Shown here: positions 13,696 through 22,494 of the stretch, in pieces
Numbering within the stretch: position 1 is the stretch's first letter
Layout of the letters: each line of letters opens with the position of its first letter
Notes under the pieces: model-generated
What the model was told of the DNA's origin: nothing
The model's database searches: none
The model's input: only the letters and a program-made list of their open reading frames with translations
Source of the DNA: Herbiconiux flava
GTDB lineage: Bacteria; Actinomycetota; Actinomycetes; Actinomycetales; Microbacteriaceae
DNA length: 64,000 nucleotides
NCBI RefSeq assembly: GCF_013409865.1
Contig: NZ_JACCBM010000001.1
Span: 2,728,001 to 2,792,000 of the forward strand
Direction: 5' to 3'
Program-made: the position numbers and the translations under genes

Positions 13696-14465
13696 ACGGA
13701 GAGGAACTCCTTCAGTGTCGCCACGGGATCGGGCCCCGTGACGAGGGCTTCGCCGACCAGCACCGCATCGGCACCGGCCGAACGGTAGTGGGCGACGTCG
13801 GCGGCTTCGAGCACGGCGGATTCGGCCACCGTGATCGTGCCGGCCGGGATGCGGTCGACGAGCCGGCCGAACAGGTCGGCGTCGAGCTCGAAGGTGCTGA
13901 GGTTGCGCGCGTTCACGCCCACCAGGCGGGCACCGAGGTCGACGGCGCGCGAGACCTCGACGGCATCGTGGGTCTCGACCAGCGGGGTCATGCCGAGCTC
14001 GGTGACGAAGTCGTGCAGCCGCTGCAGCGTGGGCTGGTCGAGTGCGGCCACGATGAGCAGCACGAGGTCGGCGCCGGCGGCGCGCGCCTCGAGCACCTGG
14101 TACTCGGTGGCGATGAAGTCCTTGCGGAGCACCGGAACGTCGACGCGGGCGCGCACGGCCTCCAGGTCGGCGAGCGAGCCCTTGAACTTGCGTCCCTCGG
14201 TGAGCACGCTGATGGCGCTCGCCCCGCCCTCGGCGTAGGAGGCCGCGAGCAGCGCCGGGTCGGGGATCGACGCCAGGGCGCCGCGCGAGGGGCTCGCGCG
14301 CTTGACCTCGGCGATGATCTTCACCCGCTCGGCGGGTGCCAGGAACGCCAGGGCGTCCAGGGCCGCCGGGCGGGCCGTGGCCGCGGCCTCGACGTCGGCG
14401 AGGCCGCGCGTCGTGCGGCGCTCCTCGGCGTCCTCGAGCGCTCCGGCTACGAGATCGGCGAGCAC
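13692..14465 (-). CDS. trpC: Indole-3-glycerol-phosphate synthase
   Basis: 257 residues. Closes the indole ring in tryptophan synthesis. The catalytic block [13 protein letters not shown] is present, with [18 protein letters not shown] and the phosphate site VGEALV. The start is GTG at 14465 with GAAGGAG about 14 nt upstream, inside the end of the preceding small gene, leaving a 4-nt intergenic gap. No trpF or trpD is seen nearby. Confidence 0.97.
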   Translation of the reverse strand: MLADLVAGALEDAEERRTTRGLADVEAAATARPAALDALAFLAPAERVKIIAEVKRASPSRGALASIPDPALLAASYAEGGASAISVLTEGRKFKGSLADLEAVRARVDVPVLRKDFIATEYQVLEARAAGADLVLLIVAALDQPTLQRLHDFVTELGMTPLVETHDAVEVSRAVDLGARLVGVNARNLSTFELDADLFGRLVDRIPAGTITVAESAVLEAADVAHYRSAGADAVLVGEALVTGPDPVATLKEFLSV

Positions 14466-14469
14466 CGGG

Positions 14470-14700
14470 TCAGTGCTCCTTCTGGAGCGTCTTGGCTCCG
14501 CGCACGCCGTAGCCGAGGCGCGACAGGATGAAGCCGGCCAGGAAGCCGATGAGCGTGACGCCCGCGGCGGCCCAGACGAGCCACTGCACGTCGAAGAAGA
14601 AGGCGACCGTGCCGATGGCGATGCCGACGAGCGCGATGATCACGCCGGTCCAGGCGGCGAGCGAGTGGCCTTCGCCCATTTCGTCTTCTTCGTGGCTCAT
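14470..14700 (-). CDS. Small two-helix membrane protein of the trp cluster
   Basis: 76 residues. An acidic N-terminus (MSHEEDEMGEGHS) is followed by two hydrophobic segments at about 19-37 and 40-60 and a basic C-terminus. It resembles the small HGxxxAAWT proteins (probably the DUF6704 family) that sit beside trpC in actinobacteria; their function is unknown. Shine-Dalgarno GAAGAGGA. It probably starts a trpCBA subtranscript, since a candidate -10 box lies just upstream. Confidence 0.8.
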   Translation of the reverse strand: MSHEEDEMGEGHSLAAWTGVIIALVGIAIGTVAFFFDVQWLVWAAAGVTLIGFLAGFILSRLGYGVRGAKTLQKEH

Positions 14701-14737
14701 CGATCCTCTTCCTGTCTCAATCGATCGGGTCGTGTCG

Positions 14738-14743
14738 AGTCTA
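14738..14743 (-). promoter_or_regulatory. Candidate internal promoter for the small gene and trpCBA
   Basis: TAGACT on the minus strand lies 37 nt before the ATG at 14700, in a 114-nt gap in an otherwise overlapping gene run. The -35 box is unclear. Confidence 0.35.
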
Positions 14744-14780
14744 CCCGGTCGGTCCGGGGCCGCCGGGTCGGGCGGGGCCG

Positions 14781-14807
14781 TCCGCCGTGCCCGGGCGGGC
14801 GGGCGGA
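14781..14807 (-). terminator. GC-rich hairpin after the Trp-associated membrane gene
   Basis: TCCGCC (14781-14786) pairs with GGCGGA (14802-14807), with the palindrome GCCCGGGC inside the loop. It starts 8 nt after the upstream stop. It may end or attenuate the transcript coming from trpE. Confidence 0.35.
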
Positions 14808-14814
14808 TGCGCGG

Positions 14815-15573
14815 CTAGCGGGTCGGGTCGGTGCCGCGGCTGAGGTCGTCCCAGCTGTCGACGGCGGCGTCGCGGGCGTTCTCGGCCGGGCGGCGGGCGG
14901 GACGGGCATCCGCCGGACCGGGTGCCGGCCAGTCGTCGTGGCTCGCGTCGATGGTCTCGTCGTCGAACAGCTCGGCCGGGTTCGCACTCTGCCGCCCGTC
15001 GGCCGCCTCGAAGGTGACCGCCTGGTACTTGCGGCTCGAAGCCGGCCAGCGCCGCACGGTCACGATCACGGCGAGCCCGGCGAGCACCATCAGGATGCCC
15101 AGCACCACCGTGAGCGCCGGCCACGGGCTGCTCGCGCCGACCGTGACCAGCTCGCGGATCGACGAGGTGCCGGCGACCCCGGTGCTCGTGGTGACGACGG
15201 ACGCCCCGGCCGCGACCGGGTCGGTGAGCGCGAGCACGCCCGACCAGATGACGCTGACGCCGAGCAGCACCTCGAGGGCGCCGAGCACGATCCGCACGAT
15301 CGGCCCCGCGATGGCGAGCGCGCCGGCGAGGGCGATTCCGGCGAGGCCGAGTGCCGAGAGGGCGGGCGCGGCGACCGAGCCGGGCACCTCGAGGGTGCCG
15401 TCGGTGACGGTGCCGCCGACGAACTCGAGGGTGCCCCAGGACTGCGACCAGGCGAGGAAGGTCAGCGCGCTGAGGGCGAGCACGAGGAGGATGGTGCCCG
15501 ACTTCAGGCGGCGGCCCGTGCCGGCCGGGGCCGGTGCGCCGGCCGGCGCGGCGGCTGCCACGTCGTCGCTCAT
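14815..15573 (-). CDS. Trp biosynthesis-associated membrane protein
   Basis: 252 residues with about four hydrophobic segments (near 26-43, 67-84, 88-110 and 146-170) and a long charged cytoplasmic tail. Position between trpE and trpC and the profile match the actinobacterial Trp_oprn_chp family, whose role is unproven (a transport or regulatory part in tryptophan metabolism has been suggested from context). The ATG at 15573 overlaps the trpE stop by one base (TGATG); a GTG one codon upstream is an equally coupled alternative. Confidence 0.85.
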   Translation of the reverse strand: MSDDVAAAAPAGAPAPAGTGRRLKSGTILLVLALSALTFLAWSQSWGTLEFVGGTVTDGTLEVPGSVAAPALSALGLAGIALAGALAIAGPIVRIVLGALEVLLGVSVIWSGVLALTDPVAAGASVVTTSTGVAGTSSIRELVTVGASSPWPALTVVLGILMVLAGLAVIVTVRRWPASSRKYQAVTFEAADGRQSANPAELFDDETIDASHDDWPAPGPADARPARRPAENARDAAVDSWDDLSRGTDPTR

Positions 15574-17099
15574 CACCGCACCCGCGTCATGGCGTTCGCG
15601 ATCGCCACGGCCCGCAGCGGCGCCGCCGCCTTGTTCTGCGACTCCTGGAACTCGCTCGCCGGGTCGGAGTCGGCCACGAGACCGCCGCCCGCCTGCACGC
15701 GCGCCACGCCGTCGACGATGGTCGCCGTGCGGATCGCGATCGCGAGGTCGGCGTCGCCGCCGAAGCCGAAGTAGCCCACGACACCGCCGTAGAGGCCGCG
15801 CTGGGCGGGCTCCAGCTCGTCGATGATCTCGAGCGCGCGCGGCTTCGGCGCCCCCGAGAGCGTGCCGGCCGGGAACGTCGCGCGGAACACGTCGATCGCG
15901 TCGACGCCGTCCCGCAGCTGCCCCTCGACCGAGGAGACGATGTGCATGATGTGGCTGAACCGCTCGACCCGCATGAACTCGGTCACCTCGACGCTCGCGG
16001 CCTCGCAGACCTTGAGCAGGTCGTTCCGGGCGAGGTCGACGAGCATCAGGTGCTCCGCCCGCTCCTTGTCGTCGCCGAGCAGCTCCTGCTCGAGCTCCAG
16101 GTCGTGGTGCGGGGTCGTGCCGCGGGGCTTCGAGCCCGCGATCGGGTGGGTGTGCGCCCGCCCCTTCTCGACCTTGACGAGAGCCTCGGGGCTCGACCCG
16201 ACGATCTGGTACGGCTCGCCGCCTGAGTCGACGAGCGTCAGCAGGTACATGTACGGGCTCGGGTTCAGCGTGCGCAGCACCCGGTACACGTCGAGCGGAT
16301 GCGCGGGGCAGTCCAGCTCGAACCGCTGAGAGATGACGACCTGGAAGATGTCGCCCTCGCGGATGTGCTCCTTCGCCACCTCGATCGCGGCCAGGAAGTC
16401 GTCGCGCTCGGTGCGGTGCCGGGGCTCCCCCACGACGCCGAAGTCGGCCTCCGCGAGCCAGGCCTCGGACGGGCCGCCGAGGCCGCGCTGCAGCTCGTCG
16501 AGCCGCGCCTGGGCGTCGCTCCAGAGCTCGTCGGCGGGCGTGTCGCCGTCGGTCAGCACGTTCACGAGCAGCTGCACGGTGCCCTGCAGGTGGTCGACCA
16601 CCACCATCTCCGAGACGAACGACAGGCCCTGGCTCGGCATGCGATACTCCCGCGGCGGGCGGTTCGGCAGCCGCTCCAGCTGGCGCACGGTCTCCCAGCC
16701 GATGAAGCCGACGAGTCCGCCGGTGAGGGGCGGATGCTCGGGCACGGCCGCCGTCTTCCAGTGCTCGTAGAGCGCCGAGACGGCCTCGAGGGGCCCGGTG
16801 GGCAGGCCGGCCGGGAAGACGCGGTCGGCCGGGAGGCCGAGGTCGAGCCAGACGGCACGGTCATCCGCCTCGGTGAGCAGGCCGAAGCTGGAGACGCCGA
16901 TGAACGAGAAGCGCGACCAGATGCCGCCCTGCTCGGCCGATTCGAGCAGGAACGTGCCGGGGCGGCCGTCGGCGAGCTTGCGGTAGATGCCGACCGGGGT
17001 CTCGCCGTCGGCGAAGAGCTCGCGGATGACCGGCAGCACCCGGTGCGAGCCGCTCAGCTCGTCGAACTCGGCCCGGGTGGTGGTGGCTGTGGTCGTCAT
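15573..17099 (-). CDS. trpE: Anthranilate synthase component I
   Basis: 508 residues. Makes anthranilate from chorismate with ammonia from a glutaminase partner; no trpG is in the window. The N-terminal LLES motif (FLLESAEQGG, near residue 50) with SRFSF downstream forms the tryptophan feedback site, so the enzyme is probably feedback inhibited. The catalytic C-terminal domain has FPAGTLSGAPKPRA, GGVVGYFGF and the conserved end AGGGLVADSDP. The start overlaps hisI by 4 nt, so the gene is embedded in a histidine gene run rather than led by its own attenuator. Confidence 0.98.
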   Translation of the reverse strand: MTTTATTTRAEFDELSGSHRVLPVIRELFADGETPVGIYRKLADGRPGTFLLESAEQGGIWSRFSFIGVSSFGLLTEADDRAVWLDLGLPADRVFPAGLPTGPLEAVSALYEHWKTAAVPEHPPLTGGLVGFIGWETVRQLERLPNRPPREYRMPSQGLSFVSEMVVVDHLQGTVQLLVNVLTDGDTPADELWSDAQARLDELQRGLGGPSEAWLAEADFGVVGEPRHRTERDDFLAAIEVAKEHIREGDIFQVVISQRFELDCPAHPLDVYRVLRTLNPSPYMYLLTLVDSGGEPYQIVGSSPEALVKVEKGRAHTHPIAGSKPRGTTPHHDLELEQELLGDDKERAEHLMLVDLARNDLLKVCEAASVEVTEFMRVERFSHIMHIVSSVEGQLRDGVDAIDVFRATFPAGTLSGAPKPRALEIIDELEPAQRGLYGGVVGYFGFGGDADLAIAIRTATIVDGVARVQAGGGLVADSDPASEFQESQNKAAAPLRAVAIANAMTRVR

Positions 17100-17461
17100 G
17101 ATCGTTCGAGCACCTCGGGGTTCAGGGGGTCGACGTCGAAGCAGCGGCGGGCGCCGGTGTGGCAGGCCGCGCCGATCTGGTCGACCTGCACGAGCAGGGT
17201 GTCGTCGTCGCAGTCGAGCGCCGCGGTCTTGACGTACTGCACGTGGCCGGAGGTGTCGCCCTTCCGCCAGTACTCCTGGCGGGAACGCGACCAGAAGGTG
17301 ACCCGGCCCTCGGTGAGGGTTCGGCGGAGCGCCTCGGCGTCCATGTAGCCGAGCATGAGCACCTCGAGGGTGTCGTGCTGCTGGATGATCGCCGGCAGCA
17401 GGCCCTTGTCGTCGAAGTGCACCCGGCTGAGGATCTCGTCGGTCTCGGTGACGGTGCTCAT
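17096..17461 (-). CDS. hisI: Phosphoribosyl-AMP cyclohydrolase
   Basis: 121 residues. Opens the purine ring of PR-AMP in histidine synthesis. The motifs [25 protein letters not shown] and the zinc ligands of [11 protein letters not shown] are all present. It is the stand-alone HisI form; the pyrophosphohydrolase is encoded separately by hisE at 19.1 kb. ATGA overlaps with hisF upstream and trpE downstream. Confidence 0.98.
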   Translation of the reverse strand: MSTVTETDEILSRVHFDDKGLLPAIIQQHDTLEVLMLGYMDAEALRRTLTEGRVTFWSRSRQEYWRKGDTSGHVQYVKTAALDCDDDTLLVQVDQIGAACHTGARRCFDVDPLNPEVLERS

Positions 17462-18228
17462 CGCACGTTCACCCCTTCTCGTCGCAGTTCGTCCTTCACG
17501 TCGCCCACCGTCATCTCGCGGAGGTGGAACACGCTGGCGGCGAGCACCGCGTCGGCGCCGGCCGCGATGGCCTGGCCGAAGTGCTCGACCTTCCCGGCCC
17601 CGCCCGAGGCGATGACGGGAACGGTGCTGAGCTCGCGCATGAGCCCGACGAGCTCGAGGTCGAAGCCGTCCTTCGTGCCGTCGGCGTCGATCGAGTTGAC
17701 CAGCAGCTCGCCGGCGCCGCGCTCGATGGCCTCGCGAGCCCACTCGAGGGCGTCGAGCTCGGTCTCGCGCCGGCCGCCGTGCGTGGTGACGACGAACCCG
17801 GAGGGTGTGCGGCCGGGTACCGCCGTGCGCTTGACGTCGAGCGAGAGCACGAGCACCTGGGCGCCGAAGCGGTCGGCGATCTCGTTCAGCAGCGGCGGCC
17901 GGGCGATGGCGGCGCTGTTGACGCCGACCTTGTCGGCGCCGGAGGCGAGCAGCTTCGCCACGTCGTCGGCGGAGCGCACTCCCCCGCCGACCGTGAGCGG
18001 GATGAAGACCTGCTCGGCCGTCTTCTGCACCATCTCGTAGACCGTGGCGCGGTCGTCGACGGTGGCCGTGACGTCGAGGAAGGTGAGCTCGTCGGCGCCC
18101 TGCGCGGCGTACAGGGCCGCGAGCTCGACGGGGTCGCCCGCATCACGCAGGTTCTCGAAGTTGACGCCCTTCACGACGCGGCCCGCGGCCACGTCCAGGC
18201 AGGGGATGACGCGAACGGCGAGCGACAT
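17458..18228 (-). CDS. hisF: Imidazole glycerol phosphate synthase cyclase subunit
   Basis: 256 residues. (Beta-alpha)8 barrel that works with HisH (not in the window) to make IGP and AICAR from PRFAR. The catalytic acids are in VIPCLDV (Asp11) and SLDVKR. Phosphate-binding turns TVGGGVRS and ASGGAGK are intact. The ATG overlaps the hisG stop by one base (TGATG). Confidence 0.98.
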   Translation of the reverse strand: MSLAVRVIPCLDVAAGRVVKGVNFENLRDAGDPVELAALYAAQGADELTFLDVTATVDDRATVYEMVQKTAEQVFIPLTVGGGVRSADDVAKLLASGADKVGVNSAAIARPPLLNEIADRFGAQVLVLSLDVKRTAVPGRTPSGFVVTTHGGRRETELDALEWAREAIERGAGELLVNSIDADGTKDGFDLELVGLMRELSTVPVIASGGAGKVEHFGQAIAAGADAVLAASVFHLREMTVGDVKDELRREGVNVR

Positions 18229-19067
18229 CAGATGCGCGCCGCGTGGATCGGACTGACGAGGATGGCGCGGGCGCCGACGGCGTACAGGTCGTCCATCACC
18301 TGGTTGGTGTCCCGGCGGGGAACCATGCTGCGGACGGCCACCCACTCGGGGTCGTGCAGCGGGGAGATCGTCGGCGACTCGATGCCGGGGGTGAGCGCGC
18401 AGGCGTCGTCGAGCTGGGTGACCGGCACGTCGTAGTCCATCAGCACGTACTGGCGGGCGACGAGCACGCCCTGCAGGCGGCGCAGCAGCGTCTCGGCACC
18501 GCGGTGGGTGGTGCCCGAGCTGATCAGCACGGCGCTGGACTCGAGGATGACCGGGCCGAAGATCTCGAGGCCCGCCTTGCGCAGGGTGGAGCCGGTGCTG
18601 ACGACGTCGGCCACCGCATCCGCCACACCGAGGCGCACGGCCGACTCGACCGCGCCGTCGAGGCGGATCAGCTGGGCGGTGATGCCGTGGGTGGCGAGGA
18701 ACGCCCCGACGAGGCCCGGGTAGCTGGTGGCGACGCGGGCGCCGTTCAGGTCGGACAGCTCGATGGACGTGCCCTCGGGGCGGGCGAAGCGGAAGGTCGA
18801 CTCGCCGAAGTCGAGCGAGGCCGTCTCGGTGGCGGGCGACTCGGAGTCGAGCAGCAGGTCGCGGCCGGTGATGCCGACGTCGAGCGCGCCCGAGCCGACG
18901 TAGGTCGCGATGTCGCGGGGTCGGAGGTAGAAGAACTCGACGTCGTTGCGCGGGTCGGCGATGACGAGCTCGCGGGAGTCGCGCCGGCCGTTGTAGCCAG
19001 CCTCGGCGAGCATCTGGGCGGCGGTTTCGGAGAGGGAGCCCTTGTTGGGCACCGCGATCTTGAGCAT
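18228..19067 (-). CDS. hisG: ATP phosphoribosyltransferase, long form
   Basis: 279 residues. First, feedback-inhibited step of histidine synthesis. Two periplasmic-binding-like lobes carry the PRPP loop [14 protein letters not shown]. The extra C-terminal ACT-like regulatory domain (about 205-279) marks the long form, which needs no HisZ. The start follows a weak GAAAG. It is 78 nt downstream of hisE; this gap holds a small hairpin at 19124-19139 but no convincing promoter. Confidence 0.98.
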   Translation of the reverse strand: MLKIAVPNKGSLSETAAQMLAEAGYNGRRDSRELVIADPRNDVEFFYLRPRDIATYVGSGALDVGITGRDLLLDSESPATETASLDFGESTFRFARPEGTSIELSDLNGARVATSYPGLVGAFLATHGITAQLIRLDGAVESAVRLGVADAVADVVSTGSTLRKAGLEIFGPVILESSAVLISSGTTHRGAETLLRRLQGVLVARQYVLMDYDVPVTQLDDACALTPGIESPTISPLHDPEWVAVRSMVPRRDTNQVMDDLYAVGARAILVSPIHAARI

Positions 19068-19145
19068 GGGGGTCTTTCGCTACGGAGTCATGGGCGGATG
19101 GCGCGTGTCCCGCGCCCGACGAGGATTGCGACAGCAATCAATTGG

Positions 19146-19409
19146 CTACAGATGTCGGTAGACGTCAGCCGGGCTGAGGCCCTTGGCCAGCATCAGCACC
19201 TGCAGGTGGTAGAGCAGCTGCGAGATCTCCTCGGCCGTGTTCTCGTCGGACTCGTACTCCGCCGCCATCCACACCTCGGCGGCCTCCTCGACGATCTTCT
19301 TGCCGATCTGGTGCACGCCGGCGTCGAGCTCGCGCACGGTGCCGGAGCCCTCAGGGCGCTCGGTGGCCTTGGCGGAGAGCTCGAGGAACAGCTCGTCGAA
19401 AGTCTTCAC
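19146..19409 (-). CDS. hisE: Phosphoribosyl-ATP pyrophosphohydrolase
   Basis: 87 residues. Second step of histidine synthesis. All-alpha MazG-like fold with the metal-binding [12 protein letters not shown] and the C-terminal helix ending [10 protein letters not shown]. The start is GTG without a Shine-Dalgarno. TAGCCT ends 6 nt upstream, and its first three bases are the rpe stop codon, so hisE probably begins a leaderless his-trp transcript. Confidence 0.97.
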   Translation of the reverse strand: MKTFDELFLELSAKATERPEGSGTVRELDAGVHQIGKKIVEEAAEVWMAAEYESDENTAEEISQLLYHLQVLMLAKGLSPADVYRHL

Positions 19410-19415
19410 GGATCA

Positions 19416-19421
19416 AGGCTA
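19416..19421 (-). promoter_or_regulatory. Candidate leaderless -10 of hisE, using the rpe stop codon
   Basis: TAGCCT on the minus strand, 6 nt before the hisE GTG. TAG at 19419-19421 is also the rpe stop. Confidence 0.5.
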
Positions 19422-20099
19422 CCGGTGTCCGTGGCCGTGACCGGCCGCGAGCTCGCGCAGGTGGTCGACCTGGGCGCCGGCGTTCTCGGCGCCGAACACG
19501 CTGGAGCCTGCGACGAAGACCGTGGCGCCGGCCTCGGCCGCGATGCCGATGGTGTCGTCGTTGATGCCGCCGTCGACCTGCAGCCAGACGTCGAGGCCCG
19601 AGTCGCGCACGGCCTGCGACAGGGTGCGGAGCTTCGGCATCGTCTCGGGCATGAAGGACTGGCCGCCGAAGCCGGGCTCGACCGTCATGACGAGCACCAT
19701 GTCGAACTCGGGCAGCAGCTCGAGGAAGGGCTCGGCGTCGGTGCCGGGCTTGAGGGCGAGGCCGGCACGGGCGCCGCGCTCGCGGAGGCTCCGGGCGACG
19801 GCGACCGGGTCGGAGTCGCGGCCGACGGCCTCGGCGTGGAAGGTGACCGAGTAGGCGCCGAGCTCGGCGTACTGCGGGGCCCAGCGCTCGGGGGCGTCGA
19901 TCATCAGGTGCACGTCGAGCGGGATCGGCGAGACCTGCTGCAGGCGCTCGACGACCGGCAGGCCGAGGGTGAGGTTCGGCACGAAGTGGTTGTCCATCAC
20001 GTCGACGTGCGCGAGGTCGGCATTCTTGATGCGCCCGAGCTCGCTCTCGAGGTTGGCGAAGTCGGAGGCGAGGATGCTGGGGTTGATACGAAGGGCCAC
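19419..20099 (-). CDS. rpe: Ribulose-phosphate 3-epimerase
   Basis: 226 residues. Interconverts ribulose 5-phosphate and xylulose 5-phosphate. TIM-barrel motifs HVDVMDNHFVPN (first catalytic Asp and metal His), MTVEPGFGGQ and VDGGIN are intact. The C-terminus ends in GHGHGHR, a short His-rich tail. The start is GTG without a Shine-Dalgarno; TAAAGT lies 6 nt upstream and begins with the stop codon of the acetyltransferase gene. Ribose 5-phosphate supply links this gene to the his and trp genes that follow. Confidence 0.98.
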   Translation of the reverse strand: MALRINPSILASDFANLESELGRIKNADLAHVDVMDNHFVPNLTLGLPVVERLQQVSPIPLDVHLMIDAPERWAPQYAELGAYSVTFHAEAVGRDSDPVAVARSLRERGARAGLALKPGTDAEPFLELLPEFDMVLVMTVEPGFGGQSFMPETMPKLRTLSQAVRDSGLDVWLQVDGGINDDTIGIAAEAGATVFVAGSSVFGAENAGAQVDHLRELAAGHGHGHR

Positions 20100-20105
20100 G
20101 ACCCG

Positions 20106-20111
20106 ACTTTA
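20106..20111 (-). promoter_or_regulatory. Candidate leaderless -10 of rpe, using the upstream stop codon
   Basis: TAAAGT on the minus strand, 6 nt before the rpe GTG. TAA at 20109-20111 is also the stop codon of the acetyltransferase gene. Confidence 0.5.
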
Positions 20112-20690
20112 CCCGGGTGCCCGTTCGGTCGGCGTCGGATGCTCGGCGGCCAACTGCCCGTAGACCGCGAGGTCGTGCCGTCGGTCGCCGACGGGCAGCG
20201 CCTCTCGCAGCACGCCCTCCAGCCGGAAGCCGAGCCGCTCGGCGACCGCCCGGCTGCGGGTGTTGCCGGCCGCCGCGCGGATCTCGATCCGGGCGAGCCC
20301 GCGCGCGAAACCGGCGTCGCGCAGGGCCGCGGCCGCGCGGGTGACGACGCCCCGGCCCTCGTGGGCGCCGTCGATCCAGTAGCCGAGCTCGCCGGTCGCG
20401 GTGGCGGGGTCGAGCTTCAGCGAGACGCTTCCGATCGGATGCCCGTCCCGCACGATCAGCGCCGGCACGGTCTTGCCCTGCTCGTACAGCGCCAGCACGA
20501 AGTCGGTGAAGGTGCGGGTGGCGGTGAGGCTCTGGGCGGGCTGGGCCCACGGCTCCCACTCCCGCAGGCGGTCGAGGTTGCGCAGGGTGAGCTCGTGCGC
20601 CTCCGGCGCCCCGGCCCGGGTGCGCAGCTCGAGGTGCAGCCCGTCGCCCAGGTCGAGCGGGAGGATGTCGGCGTAGGGGTGGTGCGGCAC
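20109..20690 (-). CDS. GNAT-family N-acetyltransferase, RimJ/RimL-like
   Basis: 193 residues. The whole protein is one GNAT domain of the ribosomal-protein acetyltransferase group: LGYWIDGAHEGRGVVTRA holds the acetyl-CoA pyrophosphate loop, and EIRAAAGNTRSRAVAERLGF is the usual motif B. The substrate cannot be predicted. GTG start with GGAAG upstream. It lies 40 nt after rsmB and 9 nt before rpe, so it is probably co-transcribed with the rsmB group. Confidence 0.85.
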   Translation of the reverse strand: MPHHPYADILPLDLGDGLHLELRTRAGAPEAHELTLRNLDRLREWEPWAQPAQSLTATRTFTDFVLALYEQGKTVPALIVRDGHPIGSVSLKLDPATATGELGYWIDGAHEGRGVVTRAAAALRDAGFARGLARIEIRAAAGNTRSRAVAERLGFRLEGVLREALPVGDRRHDLAVYGQLAAEHPTPTERAPG

Positions 20691-20730
20691 TGCGGGTCTT
20701 CCGGGTCGTGGGCGGCCGAGCGCTCGGCGG

Positions 20731-22494
20731 TCAGCGCTTCTCGAACAGGGCGATGAACATCGCGTCGGTGGTGTTGCGGTGCGGCCAGAGCTGCACGGCG
20801 GGGTCGTCGGCGCCGAGCTCGACGGCGCCGCCGGTGATCTCCCGCAGCACGTCCTGGGCGGGCAGCTGCACGAGCGTGTCCGGCCAGCGGCGGAGGGCGC
20901 CCTGCACCTGTCCGCGTGTCTCGGCCACGTGCGGCGAGCAGGTGACGTAGGCGAGCAGCCCGCCGGGCTTCAGGGCGGCCACCGCGGCGTCGATCAGCTG
21001 CTGCTGCAGCGCGACGAGCTCGGCCACGTCGGCCGGGGTCTTGCGCCAGCGCGCCTCGGGCCGACGGCGGAGCGCTCCGAGACCGGTGCAGGGCGCATCG
21101 ACGAGGATGCGGTCGAAGCCCTCGTCGTTCTCGCGACCCAGCCGGGTGCCGTCGCGCTCCCAGACGACCGGCGGCTCGGGCAGGGCGGCCACGGCGCGCC
21201 GCACCAGGCCGGCGCGGGCGGCGATCGGCTCGTTCGCGATCACCGTCGCGCCGGCGAGCCCGGCCTCGGCGGCGAGCACGGCGGTCTTGCCACCGGGGCC
21301 GGCGCACAGGTCGAGCCAGCGCTCCCCCGCCGTGATCGGGCGGGCCCGGGTGAGGGCGAGGGCGGCGAGCTGCGAGCCCTCGTCCTGCACCCGCACGGTG
21401 CCGGCGCGCACCGCGGGGATCGACGCCGGATCGCCGGTCGGCGCCACGAGCCCGAGCGGCGACAGCGGGGCCGGCTCGAAGGCGGCGGGCACGCGGCGCT
21501 CTCCGTCTCCGACCGCGGTGCCCGAGGCGGAGGGAGCCGCGTCGAAACCGCTGCCGTCGTCGTCGGCGGGGTCGCTCGCGCCGGCCAGAACCGCTTCCAG
21601 GGCATCCGGATGCTCCCCCGGCGCGTCACCGGATCCGTCGCTCCCCGGCGCCGCCGCGGTCGCGTCGCGCTCGAGCGCCTCGCGGGCGGCCAACCCCGGA
21701 AGGGCGACGAGGCTCAGCCGAGCCGGGGTGTTGTCGGCCTCGAGCAGCGCGTCGAGCTCGGCGGGCACCTCGGCCTCGGGAACGCCGTCGGCGACGAGGG
21801 CGCGGCGGAAGGCGCGCACGATCCAGGCGGGGTGCGAGGAGGTGAGCGCGAGCCGCTCGTCGTCGGACTCGGCCGAGTCGGTCACCCGCTCGAGCCATTC
21901 CTCGGCGGGGGTGCGGGTGATGCCGCGCAGCACGCCGTTGACGAAGCCGGTCGCCGAGCGGGAGGCGACCGCGCGGGTCAGCTCCACCGACTCGTTCACG
22001 GCGGCGTGCTGGGCGACCCGCATCGACAGGAGCTGGTGGGCGCCGAGCTCGAGCACGTCGCGCACGGCGCCGTCGATCTCGTCGATCGGACGGCCGGACG
22101 CCAGCTCGATCACGCGGTCGTAGTAGCCGCGACGGCGGAGGGTGCCGTAGGTGAGCTCGGTCGCGAGGCCGGCGTCGGCGGGCGACAGGCGGGCGTCGGC
22201 GATCCGCACGGGGAGGAGGAGGTTCGCGTAGGCGTCGTCGGCGCGCACGGCGGCGATCACGTCGAGCGCCACCCGCCGCGCCGGCTGCACCGCGCCGGGC
22301 CTCGACGGCGCCGGTGTCGCCGGCTTCCGCCGCTCGGGGCCGCGCTGCTGCCCGCCCCCGCCGCCGCCCGTGCGCCGGCCGTCGTGGCCCCGCCGCCCCG
22401 AGCCGCCCGATCCGCCGGACCCGCTTTGTCCGGACCCGCCCTGCCCGGAGCCGCCGCTGCCCGTGCCGCCGCCCCGTCGTCGCTCGTCGCTCAT
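20731..22494 (-). CDS. rsmB: 16S rRNA (cytosine-967-C5)-methyltransferase
   Basis: 587 residues, long for the family. Residues 9-65 are Gly/Ser-rich and disordered. A NusB-like RNA-binding domain follows at about 70-205, then the SAM methyltransferase with LDLCAGPGGKTAVLA, the catalytic-region DAPCTGLG and the nucleophile in VTCSPH. About 65 Ala/Asp/Gly-rich residues interrupt the linker between the two domains (roughly residues 283-348). The start ATG overlaps the fmt stop (ATGA). Confidence 0.95.
   Translation of the reverse strand: MSDERRRGGGTGSGGSGQGGSGQSGSGGSGGSGRRGHDGRRTGGGGGGQQRGPERRKPATPAPSRPGAVQPARRVALDVIAAVRADDAYANLLLPVRIADARLSPADAGLATELTYGTLRRRGYYDRVIELASGRPIDEIDGAVRDVLELGAHQLLSMRVAQHAAVNESVELTRAVASRSATGFVNGVLRGITRTPAEEWLERVTDSAESDDERLALTSSHPAWIVRAFRRALVADGVPEAEVPAELDALLEADNTPARLSLVALPGLAAREALERDATAAAPGSDGSGDAPGEHPDALEAVLAGASDPADDDGSGFDAAPSASGTAVGDGERRVPAAFEPAPLSPLGLVAPTGDPASIPAVRAGTVRVQDEGSQLAALALTRARPITAGERWLDLCAGPGGKTAVLAAEAGLAGATVIANEPIAARAGLVRRAVAALPEPPVVWERDGTRLGRENDEGFDRILVDAPCTGLGALRRRPEARWRKTPADVAELVALQQQLIDAAVAALKPGGLLAYVTCSPHVAETRGQVQGALRRWPDTLVQLPAQDVLREITGGAVELGADDPAVQLWPHRNTTDAMFIALFEKR

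Noticed and set aside
19124..19139. GATTGC/GCAATC hairpin between hisE and hisG as a histidine attenuator
   Set aside because: Only a 6-bp stem, no His-rich leader peptide and no alternative pairing partner seen.
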